Positions 30,204-37,755 of a stretch of DNA of 64,000 nucleotides are shown in pieces. The stretch's first letter is position 1, and every line of letters starts with the position of its first letter. A program made the translations under genes and the position numbers. Location of the stretch: contig NZ_JNNO01000043.1 of the NCBI RefSeq assembly GCF_000735585.1, positions 150,101 through 214,100 on the forward strand, read 5' to 3'. The stretch comes from Devosia sp. LC5. GTDB taxonomy: Bacteria > Pseudomonadota > Alphaproteobacteria > Rhizobiales > Devosiaceae. The notes below the pieces were generated by a model, which did no database searches, had not been told where the DNA came from, and saw only the letters and a program-made list of their open reading frames with translations.

Positions 30204-30581
30204 ATGTTCGATCGTCTCTCCGCCTACGCGCCGCAGGCCCTCGCCGTGCTGCGCATTGTTGCTGCCTTGCTATTTCTCGCCCATGGCACGCAAAAGATTC
30301 TGGGTTTCCCGGCCAGCGAAATGAACCCGCCCGCCTTCTCGATCTTCTGGACCGCCGGCATCATCGAAATCGTCACCGGTATCCTGATCGCTATCGGCTT
30401 TTTCACCCGCCCGGCTGCCTTCATCGCTTCGGGCACCATGGCTTTTGCCTATTTCATGGTCCATGCGCCCAATAGCTTCTTCCCCGTCAACAATGGCGGC
30501 GACGGCGCCGTCCTGTTCTGCTTCTTCTTCCTGTACCTGGTGTTTGCCGGTCCGGGTGCCTGGAGCGTCAACAAGCGGTAG
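30204..30581 (+). CDS. DoxX-family membrane protein
   Basis: The 125-residue product has four hydrophobic segments and the DoxX pattern LRIVAALLFLAHGTQKILGFP, EIVTGILIAIGFFTRPAA and FFPVNNGGDGAVLFCFFFLYL. DoxX proteins are inner-membrane proteins linked to redox stress in some bacteria, but the role here is unknown. A perfect ten-base palindrome GCTTGCAAGC (30112-30121) upstream might be an operator. A strong bidirectional terminator follows. Confidence 0.9.
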   Translation: MFDRLSAYAPQALAVLRIVAALLFLAHGTQKILGFPASEMNPPAFSIFWTAGIIEIVTGILIAIGFFTRPAAFIASGTMAFAYFMVHAPNSFFPVNNGGDGAVLFCFFFLYLVFAGPGAWSVNKR

Positions 30582-30596
30582 GCTTGCGACGGTAAC

Positions 30597-30636
30597 AAAA
30601 AAAACCCGCCGGGACATGGGTCCCGGCGGGTTTTTT
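30597..30636. terminator. Bidirectional intrinsic terminator (doxX / DUF4282 gene)
   Basis: CCCGCCGGGAC (30605-30615) pairs perfectly with GTCCCGGCGGG (30620-30630) around a four-base loop, flanked by eight A on the left and six T on the right. It lies between two convergent genes and should work both ways. Confidence 0.92.
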
Positions 30637-30653
30637 GTATCCGGACTCCGTTG

Positions 30654-31193
30654 TCAGCTCGCGTCTTTGGGCGGCGGGGTGCGCTTGGCGGTGCGGCGGG
30701 GCTTGAAGACTTCCCCGGAACTGGTGGCCGGTGCGCGCGGCGCATCGGGCGAGGGCTGGGCAGGCGGCACATACGGCGCCGGGTCGGTAGCCGGGGTGAT
30801 ATATTCGTCGGCCTCGGCATAGTCGGCGTCTTCGCCTTCTTCGGCGAGGTCGCGAATGGCATCGCGCACTTCATCGAGCAGCGAGGCCGAATAGCGCGAG
30901 CGGTTGACTGTCTCTCCGCTCGCCTCATTGGTCTTGAACCAGACCAGCAGCGCCTCGCAGGCAATGCGCAGGCTGACCAGCGAGAGCAGGCCGAACACGG
31001 CGATTTCGAGCAGACCCCACAGGCCATTGCCGAAGCCGAAACCAAAGCTCCAGAACAAATGGCTGACGGCCCAAAGCAGAATGCCGGCCAATCCCAAAGC
31101 GTAGAGAATTGGCACCAGCTTAGGCGACAGGATCGCGTCGAGCCGGAACAGGGTTTGGCGCGTAAACAGGCGCTTCAGATCATCCAGGGTCAT
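30654..31193 (-). CDS. DUF4282-type membrane protein
   Basis: The 179-residue product begins MTLDDLKRLFTRQTLFRLD, has two membrane spans (about 30-50 and 55-85) and ends in a long acidic then proline-rich cytoplasmic tail (from about residue 110). The N-terminal half fits the DUF4282 family, of unknown function. AAGGAG lies seven bases before the ATG. It stands alone between a bidirectional terminator and lipB. Confidence 0.75.
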   Translation of the reverse strand: MTLDDLKRLFTRQTLFRLDAILSPKLVPILYALGLAGILLWAVSHLFWSFGFGFGNGLWGLLEIAVFGLLSLVSLRIACEALLVWFKTNEASGETVNRSRYSASLLDEVRDAIRDLAEEGEDADYAEADEYITPATDPAPYVPPAQPSPDAPRAPATSSGEVFKPRRTAKRTPPPKDAS

Positions 31194-31243
31194 TTCAGGC
31201 TCCTTCCGAGGCTCGATCCGAGCTTAACCGCAACTTGGGCAAG

Positions 31244-31990
31244 TCAGCTAGCCGAAACAAGACTTTCCGTTGCCGAACTCATTGTCGGCCCAAAGCGCTG
31301 TTCGAAGCACAAGCGCAACACCGAATCGACTTCGGGCATGGAGGCGAGCTGGCCCAGATCCTCAAAACTGGTGACGCCCTGGTCGGTAATGCCGCAGGGA
31401 ACGATGCCGTCGTAATGGCTGAGATTGGGATCCACATTGAGCGAAATGCCGTGGAAGGTGACCCATTTGGAGACGCGCACGCCGATGGCGGCGATCTTGT
31501 CTTCCTTGCCCACTCCCTTGTCCGGCCGGCCGACCCACACGCCAATCCGGCCCGCACGGCGTTCGCCGACGATATTGTGGGCGGCCAATGTATCGATGAC
31601 CCAGCCTTCGAGCCCTTGCACGAGGCAACGGATATCGCGGCCGCGTTCGCGCAGGTCGAGCATGATATAGGCCACGCGCTGGCCAGGGCCATGATAGGTA
31701 TATTGCCCGCCGCGCCCGGCATCATAGACCGGCAAACGGTCCGACAATAGATCGCCCGGCACTGCCGAGGTGCCAGCCGTGTAAAGGGCAGGGTGCTCCA
31801 GCAGCCACACGGCTTCGCCCGCCTCGCCGGCCGCAATGGCCGCAGCACGGGCCTGCATGGCGGCAAGCGCCGCCGGGTAGGGCACGGGTTCGGATGAAAT
31901 CAGCCACTCCACCGGCTTATGGTCTGCGCGGATGAGTTTGCTGGCGCTGTCGCAGCTGCCAGGTTGTGTTGTTAACGCTTCCATAACCAT
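31244..31990 (-). CDS. lipB: Lipoyl(octanoyl) transferase
   Basis: LipB moves octanoyl from acyl carrier protein to lipoate-dependent enzymes. The 248-residue product has the substrate motif [11 protein letters not shown] at 95-105, the lysine of DKIAAIGVR (Lys165) and the catalytic Cys199 in GIVPCGIT. The N-terminal 25 residues before [12 protein letters not shown] are longer than usual, so the start may be internal. Its ATG is only two bases from the divergent fliN-like ATG, so each promoter must lie inside the other gene or a start is misplaced. Confidence 0.94.
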   Translation of the reverse strand: MVMEALTTQPGSCDSASKLIRADHKPVEWLISSEPVPYPAALAAMQARAAAIAAGEAGEAVWLLEHPALYTAGTSAVPGDLLSDRLPVYDAGRGGQYTYHGPGQRVAYIMLDLRERGRDIRCLVQGLEGWVIDTLAAHNIVGERRAGRIGVWVGRPDKGVGKEDKIAAIGVRVSKWVTFHGISLNVDPNLSHYDGIVPCGITDQGVTSFEDLGQLASMPEVDSVLRLCFEQRFGPTMSSATESLVSAS

Positions 31991-31992
31991 AG

Positions 31993-32295
31993 ATGCCTGA
32001 CGATCGTAAAACAGAGATTCCGCGCGCCTATCGTGCTGCGGACGAGGTTGCTGACTTATCTATGAGCACATTAGACAATATTGAAGTGGACATCACCGTC
32101 GAGCTTGGCGCGACGACCATGCCGATCCACCATTTGCTGCGCATGGGCCGCGGCGCGGTGATCGAACTGGACGCGATGGAAAACGACCCGCTCAACATCT
32201 ACGCCAATAACACATTGATCGCTCATGGCGAGGTCAGCGTCGAAGAAGGGCACCTGCGGGTGCTGATTTCCCAAAAGGCCATCAAATGGGGCTAG
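31993..32295 (+). CDS. fliN: FliN-like flagellar motor switch protein (SpoA domain)
   Basis: The 100-residue product has the SpoA fold of Fli[49 protein letters not shown] and LRVLISQ. FliN forms the C-ring of the flagellar motor. No other flagellar gene is nearby, so it is an orphan or belongs to a split set. A later in-frame ATG (32062) would start the protein right before the conserved part; neither start has a clear ribosome binding site. Confidence 0.8.
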   Translation: MPDDRKTEIPRAYRAADEVADLSMSTLDNIEVDITVELGATTMPIHHLLRMGRGAVIELDAMENDPLNIYANNTLIAHGEVSVEEGHLRVLISQKAIKWG

Positions 32296-32300
32296 GACTT

Positions 32301-32321
32301 GCCCCGAGCCTGGTCCGGGGC
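32301..32321 (+). promoter_or_regulatory. Hairpin after the fliN-like gene, part of the MFS leader
   Basis: GCCCCG (32301-32306) pairs with CGGGGC (32316-32321). There is no T run, so it is not a terminator. Its right arm could instead pair with the GCCCCCG of the terminator left arm at 32426, which would make it an antiterminator. Confidence 0.35.
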
Positions 32322-32349
32322 TAGCGTGACCGCGCTGAGGAAACGCCAA

Positions 32350-32400
32350 ATGCCGCAATCCCATATCGTCGTCGTAGGTGAAAGGTGCATGGTCCGCTAG
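32350..32400 (+). CDS. Putative 16-codon leader peptide before the MFS gene
   Basis: An ATG at 32350, preceded by GAGG nine bases upstream, opens an ORF encoding MPQSHIVVVGERCMVR and ending in TAG. The stop codon lies inside the perfect palindrome TCCGCTAGCGGA (32393-32404) and just before a terminator hairpin. This arrangement is that of attenuation leader peptides, in which ribosome position decides which RNA stem forms. Coding is not proven; it could also be part of a small RNA. Confidence 0.4.
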   Translation: MPQSHIVVVGERCMVR

Positions 32401-32427
32401 CGGAAGCCATATCCGCTCGCCATGCGC
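32385..32427 (+). promoter_or_regulatory. Competing stems in the MFS leader
   Basis: GTGCATGG (32385-32392) can pair with CCATGCGC (32420-32427) with one wobble, overlapping the first bases of the terminator left arm. Inside it, GCGGA (32400-32404) can pair either with TCCGC at 32393 or with TCCGC at 32412. These choices are mutually exclusive with each other and partly with the terminator. Confidence 0.45.
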
Positions 32428-32455
32428 CCCCGAACAATCGTTCGGGGGCTTTTTT
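32426..32455 (+). terminator. Perfect intrinsic terminator just before the MFS gene
   Basis: GCCCCCGAAC (32426-32435) pairs perfectly with GTTCGGGGGC (32440-32449) around AATC, followed by six T (32450-32455). It may end the fliN-like transcript, a small RNA, or act as the attenuator of the MFS gene whose ribosome binding site starts six bases later. Confidence 0.88.
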
Positions 32456-32472
32456 GTTTTGGAGGAACCAAA

Positions 32473-33669
32473 CTGATTCGCAAGGCAAGCGCCCCGCCGG
32501 CTCTGACCACGCTGATCCTGATCACGGCGACCTCCGTGGTAACGCTGAACATGATCGTGCCGTCGTTGACCAATATCGCCCGGGATCTTGAGGCGGATTA
32601 TGCCCTGGTCAGCCTTGCCCTGGGCGGCTACCTCGCCGTGACTGCCGCGGTCCAGCTCGCCGTTGGCCCGCTTGCCGACCGGATCGGCCGGCGGCCGGTC
32701 TTGCTGGTGGCGCTGGCCGTGTTCACGCTCGCTTCGCTTGGCTGTGCCGTGGCGCAGAATGTTTGGATACTGCTGGCGTTCCGCATGCTGCAGGCCGCGG
32801 TGGTGTCTGGCTATGTGCTGTCGCTGGCGATCGTTCGCGACACCAGTGAAGGGAGCGATGCGGCGCGATTGCTGGGCCGCATCAGCATGGCCATGGCGCT
32901 GGCGCCCATGTTGGGGCCGATGCTGGGCAGCGTGCTGGATGCGGCCTTCGGGTGGCGCATGATCTTCGTGCTCTATGCCATAGCTGGGGCAGGGCTTTTA
33001 TGGCTGGCATGGGTAGATGTGGGCGAAACCATCCGGCCTTCTGCAAAGCCTGACGAGAGCCGATTGGATGCCCTGCTCAGCAAGCCAGTGTTTTGGAGCT
33101 ATGCGCTGTGCACGGCCTTCTCGACCGGTGCCTTCTACATCTTCCTGGCCGGAGCCCCGCTGATTGCCACCGCCGTTTTCGGCATCGGCACGGCCGAGCT
33201 TGGCACGTTCGTCGGCAGCATTACGGCCGGTTTCATCGCCGGTGCCTGGTTGGCAGGCCGTCTCGCCGGGCGGTATTCGCCCGCAACGATCATGTTGATG
33301 GGCCGGATTTTTGCCTGCCTGGGGCTTGCCGCGGGTCTGGTCTTGGTCGCCATGGGCCATCTGTCGCCGTCCCTGTATTTCGGATCAACGATCTTTGTCG
33401 GACTGGGCAATGGCATGACCATGCCGAACAGTAATGCCGGAGCCATGTCGGTGCAGCAGCGGCTGGCGGGAAGCGCGGCGGGCATAACCGGCGCGCTGAC
33501 CGTGCTGGGCGGGGCATTGCTGACGGCAGGGACCGGGTTGGCCCTGTCCGGCCAGCCATCGCCCATGCTCCTGTTGGGGCTGATGCTGCTCGCCTCGTTC
33601 ATGGGCCTGCTGGCGGCCGTTGCGGCCATCAGGTTGAGCAAGGCTGTGCCCAGCGGCCAGCCGGCATAG
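32473..33669 (+). CDS. MFS multidrug efflux transporter, Bcr/CflA type (CTG start)
   Basis: The protein has 12 hydrophobic segments and MFS motif A GPLADRIGRRPVLL between TM2 and TM3. It resembles Bcr/CflA drug-proton antiporters, e.g. MLQAAVVSGYVLSLAIVRD and GLGNGMTMPNSNAGA in late helices. TM1 (ALTTLILITATSVVTLN) requires a start before codon 10, but no ATG, GTG or TTG exists after the terminator; the CTG at 32473 lies seven bases after GGAGG and is the best start (398 residues). A start at 32422 would translate through the terminator stem. Confidence 0.88.
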   Translation: MIRKASAPPALTTLILITATSVVTLNMIVPSLTNIARDLEADYALVSLALGGYLAVTAAVQLAVGPLADRIGRRPVLLVALAVFTLASLGCAVAQNVWILLAFRMLQAAVVSGYVLSLAIVRDTSEGSDAARLLGRISMAMALAPMLGPMLGSVLDAAFGWRMIFVLYAIAGAGLLWLAWVDVGETIRPSAKPDESRLDALLSKPVFWSYALCTAFSTGAFYIFLAGAPLIATAVFGIGTAELGTFVGSITAGFIAGAWLAGRLAGRYSPATIMLMGRIFACLGLAAGLVLVAMGHLSPSLYFGSTIFVGLGNGMTMPNSNAGAMSVQQRLAGSAAGITGALTVLGGALLTAGTGLALSGQPSPMLLLGLMLLASFMGLLAAVAAIRLSKAVPSGQPA

Positions 33670-33720
33670 TGTGGCGGAGCGCCCCAATCCACAGCTTTCG
33701 CGGAATCTCGATTTAACCGC

Positions 33721-33749
33721 TTGAGGTTGGGTAAGACCTTTGCTACATC
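33721..33749 (+). promoter_or_regulatory. Candidate promoter of tRNA-Leu
   Basis: TTGAGG (33721-33726) and TACATC (33744-33749) are 17 bases apart, which would start transcription about 35 bases before the tRNA. Judged by eye. Confidence 0.4.
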
Positions 33750-33791
33750 CCCACTCGCTTCGGGCCTTCGGGAACGGAGCCTACCAAGCGT

Positions 33792-33878
33792 GCGGTCGTG
33801 GCGGAATTGGTAGACGCGCAGCGTTGAGGTCGCTGTGCCCGAAAGGGCGTGGAAGTTCGAGTCTTCTCGACCGCACCA
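33792..33878 (+). tRNA. tRNA-Leu (anticodon GAG)
   Basis: The acceptor stem GCGGTCG pairs with CGACCGC, followed by A and an encoded CCA. The anticodon stem CAGCG/CGCTG encloses the loop TTGAGGT, with anticodon GAG at 33826-33828, which reads CTC and CTT codons. A long variable arm (TGCCCGAAAGGGCGT) marks a class II tRNA, and the T loop is TTCGAGTC. It stands alone with its own terminator. Confidence 0.95.
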
Positions 33879-33884
33879 ATATTC

Positions 33885-33921
33885 AAAAAAGCCGTGTAAT
33901 CCCTGGATTACGCGGCTTTTT
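33885..33921 (+). terminator. Intrinsic terminator of tRNA-Leu
   Basis: AAAAAGCCGTGTAATC pairs with GATTACGCGGCTTTTT with one wobble, around a short CCTG loop, seven bases after the tRNA CCA end. Confidence 0.85.
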
Positions 33922-33953
33922 GATTTTGTTCGGTTTGCCGGAGGGACGTGACA

Positions 33954-34601
33954 ATGCCTGATTCCAGCCAACTTGTTCTTTATTTCGGGGCCTGCCTGCT
34001 GCTCGCCATTACGCCGGGGCCGGGCATTTTCTATGTTGCGGCCCGCACTTTGGCCGGCGGTCGCGCCGAGGGTATTGCCTCCAGCTTCGGCAATGGGCTG
34101 GGCGGCATGGTACATGTCCTGGCTGGGGCGCTGGGCGTTTCCGCCATCGTGCTGGCCAGCGCCGAGCTGTTCACGCTGCTGAAATTTGCCGGGGCGGCTT
34201 ATCTGGTCTGGATCGGTATTCGAACCATCCAGACGGCGCGGCGCGATGCGCGCGCGGCCCTGGGCGGCGAGCTCGTGGCTTCGGCGGTCGGGGCGAGGCG
34301 GGCGTTTCGCGAAGGCGTGCTGGTCGAAGCGCTCAATCCCAAGACGGCAGCATTTTTCCTGGCCTTCATTCCCCAGTTCATCAATGCCGAAGTGGGCAAT
34401 GTGGCGCTGCAATTTGTGGCGCTGGGGACGGTGTCGGTGGTTCTGAACACGCTGGCCGATATTGTCGTGGCTTTTGCTGCCAGCCGCATCCGCGCCGGGG
34501 CCGCGGCTAATCCATCGCTTGTGCGGCGGCTGCGCGAGGCCTCGGGCGGCGCGATGATCGCGCTGGCGGGTGTGCTGGTTCTGGCCAGGCGCCCGTCCTG
34601 A
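33954..34601 (+). CDS. LysE/RhtB-family amino-acid exporter
   Basis: The ATG at 33954 is eight bases after GGAGGG and gives 215 residues; a GTG at 33948 is too close to that site. The protein has about six spans and the family start YFGACLLLAITPGPGIFYVA, then FLKFAGAAYLVWIGIRT-like and LNPKTAAFFLAFIPQFI motifs. Such exporters remove amino acids or related solutes; the substrate is unknown. A terminator follows. Confidence 0.93.
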   Translation: MPDSSQLVLYFGACLLLAITPGPGIFYVAARTLAGGRAEGIASSFGNGLGGMVHVLAGALGVSAIVLASAELFTLLKFAGAAYLVWIGIRTIQTARRDARAALGGELVASAVGARRAFREGVLVEALNPKTAAFFLAFIPQFINAEVGNVALQFVALGTVSVVLNTLADIVVAFAASRIRAGAAANPSLVRRLREASGGAMIALAGVLVLARRPS

Positions 34602-34611
34602 CCAGAGGAAG

Positions 34612-34638
34612 AAAAGGCCGCCCCTTGAGGCGGCCTTT
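34612..34638. terminator. Bidirectional terminator (lysE-type gene / small lipoprotein)
   Basis: GGCCGCC (34616-34622) pairs with GGCGGCC (34629-34635), flanked by AAAA on the left and TTT on the right, between two convergent genes. Confidence 0.7.
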
Positions 34639-34641
34639 GCA

Positions 34642-34806
34642 TTATGGGGAGGGCGTCGCAGGCGCCGGTTCAGCAGGCGGCGGCGTGGTTGCCGGCGCGC
34701 TGGTATCGGCGGGGGGCGTACCACCCCCGGCGGGGGCGTCACCGCCACAGGCCGCCAGGGCAAGCGCCATCATCAGGGCCGCCGGGGCGATGAGGAATTT
34801 GGACAT
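34642..34806 (-). CDS. Small proline-rich lipoprotein
   Basis: The ATG at 34806, with AAGGTGAT seven bases upstream, gives a 54-residue protein: a signal peptide with lipobox LAAC, then a short mature part of Gly, Pro, Thr and Ala (APAGGGTPPADTSAPATTPP). It should be lipid-anchored in the envelope. An in-frame start at 34842 adds 12 charged residues before the signal and is rejected. Function unknown; composition is typical of poorly conserved lipoproteins. Confidence 0.7.
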   Translation of the reverse strand: MSKFLIAPAALMMALALAACGGDAPAGGGTPPADTSAPATTPPPAEPAPATPSP

Positions 34807-34908
34807 GGGATCACCTTTGTTGTTTTGATCTTGGTCGTTCACACATCGGTGAGCTAAGCGGCATAATCGGGCAAAAGTTGGGACCGAAGATGTTTTTGCC
34901 GTGACGTG

Positions 34909-35280
34909 TTAGTCCCAACCGGGGGCGGGGCGCTGCGCGGCCAGCGACTTTGGCGCCTTGAAGCGCCAGGCATCTTCCAATCGCAGCGAGAGTTCTTCAT
35001 CCGCAATGGCGTCGAGCCGAATCAACACGGCGGGATAGCCGATATAGTGATCGGTTTCGAAATAGATCTGCGGCGAGATTTCCATCAACAGGGCCTTTTG
35101 CTCGGCCGGGCAAAGCAGGACAAGGGTGGTGGCGTCCTTGAGCCGGACGAAGGACTTGTCGCGCACCTTGAGTGCGGGAGTGCCAAGGCTGGTGGAGCGC
35201 GTGATGCCCGGCAGATTGCGCTGCTGGGCCAGAGCATGGACGCGCTCGAAGGCGGTATCGAGGTCACTGGCGTCGCTCAT
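34909..35280 (-). CDS. MmcQ/YjbR-family protein
   Basis: The 123-residue product has the MmcQ/YjbR pattern: an N-terminal helix, TSLGTPALKVRDKSFVRL, VLLCPAEQKALLMEISPQIYFETDHY and a final hydrophobic strand (GYPAVLIRLD). The family has a CyaY-like fold with suspected DNA binding; function is unknown. GGGAGGAG precedes the ATG. It is divergent from mgtE, with a perfect AT-rich inverted repeat in the gap. Confidence 0.85.
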   Translation of the reverse strand: MSDASDLDTAFERVHALAQQRNLPGITRSTSLGTPALKVRDKSFVRLKDATTLVLLCPAEQKALLMEISPQIYFETDHYIGYPAVLIRLDAIADEELSLRLEDAWRFKAPKSLAAQRPAPGWD

Positions 35281-35304
35281 CGGTCTCTCCTCCCAATGCT
35301 CTGA

Positions 35305-35329
35305 TTTTTCGGTATTTATGACCGAAAAA
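35305..35329. promoter_or_regulatory. Perfect AT-rich inverted repeat between mmcQ-like gene and mgtE
   Basis: TTTTTCGGT (35305-35313) is the exact reverse complement of ACCGAAAAA (35321-35329), separated by seven bases. No T run follows it outside the stem, so it looks more like an operator for the divergent genes than a terminator. Confidence 0.45.
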
Positions 35330-35411
35330 CGCCGGCCCCAGTCTGGCGCATTGCGCGCCGATTGGCTACAGGTGGGCCTGCCCCCGAAACCCGCGACACA
35401 AAGGGCCTCCA

Positions 35412-36827
35412 GTGAGCATAGATAGTGAAACCGTGCCCGGCCCAGAGGCCGGGATTGATCCCAATGCGCTGCGCGATGCGGAGGACCGCATCAGCCCGCT
35501 ATGGCTGGAACGCCTGCGCGCCTATTTGGATGCGGGGCGAGGGGACGATGTCGCCGCGGTGATGGAGCCGCTGCATGCCGCCGACGTGGGCGACGTGCTT
35601 GAATCGTTCGACGCCGAGGAGCGGCTGGCGCTGGTGCGCATGCTGGGCGACCGGTTCGATTATTCGGCACTGACCGAGGTGGACGAAAGCGTCCGCGTCG
35701 AGTTGATGGACGAATTGTCGAATGCCGATATCGCACGCGGCGTGACGGGGCTGGACAGCGACGACGCCGTCGCCATCCTGGAAGACCTCGAGCAGGAGGA
35801 CCGCGATGAGGTTCTCTCGCAGCTGCCGACTTTCGAGCGGCTGAGCCTCAAGCGGAGCCTCGATTTCCCCGAGGAATCCGCTGGCCGGCGGATGCAGACC
35901 GATTTCATTGCCATTCCGCCATTCTGGACGGTGGGGCAGACCATCGATTATCTGCGCAGCGAGCCCGACCTGCCCGACGAATTCTACCAGATCTACGTCG
36001 TCGATGCGTCCTATCAGGTGCTGGGCACCATTCCGCTCGACAAGTTCCTGCGCGCCGCGCGGGCGACCTCCATCGAAACCCTGATGAACACCAATTTCGT
36101 CCTGGTCGATGCCAATGAGGACCAGGAAGAAGCGGCGCGCGATTTCGAGCGCTACGATCTGGTCGAAGTGGGCGTGGTGGACGAGAGCAGGCGGCTGGTC
36201 GGCGTGCTGACCATCGACGATATCGTCGACGTCATCCACGAAGAGGCTGACGAGGACATCAAGCTGCTGGCCGGTGTGGGCGATGAGGATATTTCAGACA
36301 CCACGATTGATACGGTGCGCAGCCGCGTACCGTGGCTGGTGGTCAATCTGTTTACCGCGGTGGCGGTGTCCTACGTCATCGGGCTGTTCGATGGGACGAT
36401 CGAGCAGATGGTGGCGCTGGCCGTGCTGATGCCCATCGTGGCCTCGATGGGCGGCAATGCCGGCACCCAGACCATGACGGTGACCGTGCGGGCCCTGGCC
36501 ATGCGCGAACTGGACGGGCGGCGCCTGCGCCGGCTGATCACCCGCGAAATGGTGGTAGGGCTGGCCAATGGCGTGATCTTTGCCGTGCTGATCGGGCTGG
36601 TCACCTGGCTGCGCTTCGGTAATCTGGAACTGGGCGGCGTGATCGGGCTGGCCATGGTGATCAATCTGATCGTGGCAGGCACAGCGGGAATATTGATCCC
36701 CCTGGCGCTGGACAAGCTCAAGGCCGACCCGGCAATTGCCTCGGCGGTGTTCGTGACGACGATTACCGATACGGTGGGCTTCTTCGCATTCCTCGGCATT
36801 GCGGGGCTGTGGTTCGGGCTGTTCTAG
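35412..36827 (+). CDS. mgtE: Magnesium transporter MgtE
   Basis: The 471-residue protein starts with GTG and has the MgtE layout: an N-terminal helical domain (about 25-140), paired CBS domains (about 145-280), a plug helix and five membrane spans. The signature PIVASMGGNAGTQTMT and the last-helix VFVTTITDTVGFFAFLGIA, with the Asp that lines the pore, are present. It is a Mg2+-gated channel. The next gene starts directly after its stop. Confidence 0.96.
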   Translation: MSIDSETVPGPEAGIDPNALRDAEDRISPLWLERLRAYLDAGRGDDVAAVMEPLHAADVGDVLESFDAEERLALVRMLGDRFDYSALTEVDESVRVELMDELSNADIARGVTGLDSDDAVAILEDLEQEDRDEVLSQLPTFERLSLKRSLDFPEESAGRRMQTDFIAIPPFWTVGQTIDYLRSEPDLPDEFYQIYVVDASYQVLGTIPLDKFLRAARATSIETLMNTNFVLVDANEDQEEAARDFERYDLVEVGVVDESRRLVGVLTIDDIVDVIHEEADEDIKLLAGVGDEDISDTTIDTVRSRVPWLVVNLFTAVAVSYVIGLFDGTIEQMVALAVLMPIVASMGGNAGTQTMTVTVRALAMRELDGRRLRRLITREMVVGLANGVIFAVLIGLVTWLRFGNLELGGVIGLAMVINLIVAGTAGILIPLALDKLKADPAIASAVFVTTITDTVGFFAFLGIAGLWFGLF

Positions 36828-37382
36828 ATGGTTGAGCCGGGCAAGATCATCTTTGTGCACGGCGCCTCGAGCAGCGGCAAATCGACCATTGCGCGGGGCA
36901 TCCAGGCGCAGATCGGGCTGCCGTTCTGGCATATTTCCATCGATCATCTGCGGGACGCGGGTGTGCTGCCCATGGCCCGGTTCAAGAGCCGCGAATTCGA
37001 CTGGAAAGCGGCGCGGGTGCCGTTTTTCGACGGGTTTCACCGCTCGCTCGCGGCCTATGCGGCAGCCGGCAATAATCTGGTGCTCGAGCATATTCTGGAT
37101 ACGCCGGGCTGGCTGGACGATCTGGTGGCGCTATTCGCCCCATTTGACGTGTTTTTCGTCGGCGTGCATTGCCCGCTGCCGCTGCTGATCGAGCGGGAAA
37201 AAGCGCGGGGCGACCGGCCGCTGGGCAGCGCCGAGCGGGATTTCCATACCATCCACCAGTGCATGGAATACGACTTCGAGGTGCAGACCGACTCGGACGC
37301 CCCAGGCAATGTCGAGCGGGTGATCGCGGCCTGGGAAACGCGAGCGGGCGAGTCGTTTTTTGTACGGCGGGTCAAAGTGTGA
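36828..37382 (+). CDS. Chloramphenicol phosphotransferase-like kinase
   Basis: The 184-residue product has Walker A GASSSGKST at 12-20, then WHISIDHLRD in which the Asp fits the CPT catalytic base, and LVLEHILDTPGWLDDL. The CPT family phosphorylates chloramphenicol in Streptomyces, but many homologues have unknown substrates. The ATG abuts the mgtE TAG, so it is translated with mgtE. Resistance activity should not be assumed. Confidence 0.82.
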   Translation: MVEPGKIIFVHGASSSGKSTIARGIQAQIGLPFWHISIDHLRDAGVLPMARFKSREFDWKAARVPFFDGFHRSLAAYAAAGNNLVLEHILDTPGWLDDLVALFAPFDVFFVGVHCPLPLLIEREKARGDRPLGSAERDFHTIHQCMEYDFEVQTDSDAPGNVERVIAAWETRAGESFFVRRVKV

Positions 37383-37476
37383 TTGCCGCTGAATACCGCT
37401 AAAATGCCCGGAAATCGGGTTCGTCGACCTTAACCGCGCCGGGAATCAAGCCTGTGGACTGTGGCAACTTCGCCGC

Positions 37477-37505
37477 TTGCAAAGCATTTATGACGCAGTT
37501 AACGA
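37477..37505 (+). promoter_or_regulatory. Weak candidate promoter of the 33-residue ORF
   Basis: TTGCAA (37477-37482) and TAACGA (37500-37505) are 17 bases apart, about 75 bases before the ORF. The -10 match is poor. Confidence 0.25.
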
Positions 37506-37579
37506 TTCATGATCGGGTGTGACCCCTGCGCGTCAGTGGCGTCACAGACCGGAAGTGAACGGCTGACAAGGAGCGATCT

Positions 37580-37681
37580 ATGCGAAGTCAACCGAAGGCC
37601 AATATGTGGCGAGCAGCGACCTGGACACTGGTCTGCCTGCTCTCGATGGGACTGGTTTTCTCCGTAATTGCTGGCGTCTAG
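37580..37681 (+). CDS. 33-residue single-span membrane microprotein
   Basis: An ATG at 37580 with AAGGAG seven bases upstream opens a 33-codon ORF: a basic N-terminus (MRSQPKANMWRAAT) and one hydrophobic helix (LVCLLSMGLVFSVIAGV), ending in TAG. A terminator follows 32 nt later. The good ribosome binding site, charge layout and own terminator support expression. No function is recognised. Confidence 0.6.
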   Translation: MRSQPKANMWRAATWTLVCLLSMGLVFSVIAGV

Positions 37682-37712
37682 GCGCTAGAGTTATTCACTC
37701 ACACGATTTAGG

Positions 37713-37741
37713 AGGGCGCCCAAGCCACTGGGGCGCCCTTC
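37713..37741 (+). terminator. Intrinsic terminator after the 33-residue ORF
   Basis: AGGGCGCCC (37713-37721) pairs perfectly with GGGCGCCCT (37731-37739) around nine bases, followed by a mixed T tract (TTCTTGCTT). Confidence 0.7.
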
Positions 37742-37755
37742 TTGCTTAGGGAACA

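Larger units (their letters stand above)
37383..37755 (+). other. 373-bp region holding a microprotein gene and a terminator
   Basis: Between the CPT-like gene and the GST gene there is a candidate promoter (37477-37505), a 33-codon ORF (37580-37681) and an intrinsic terminator (37713-37741). Together they look like one small independent transcription unit. Confidence 0.55.

Noticed and set aside
33135..34763. 542-codon open frame on - across MFS, tRNA-Leu and lysE-type genes
   Set aside because: Runs through a tRNA gene and terminator in reverse; not a gene.
36828..37382. Chloramphenicol resistance determinant
   Set aside because: CPT-fold kinases are widespread with unknown substrates; context with mgtE does not suggest resistance.
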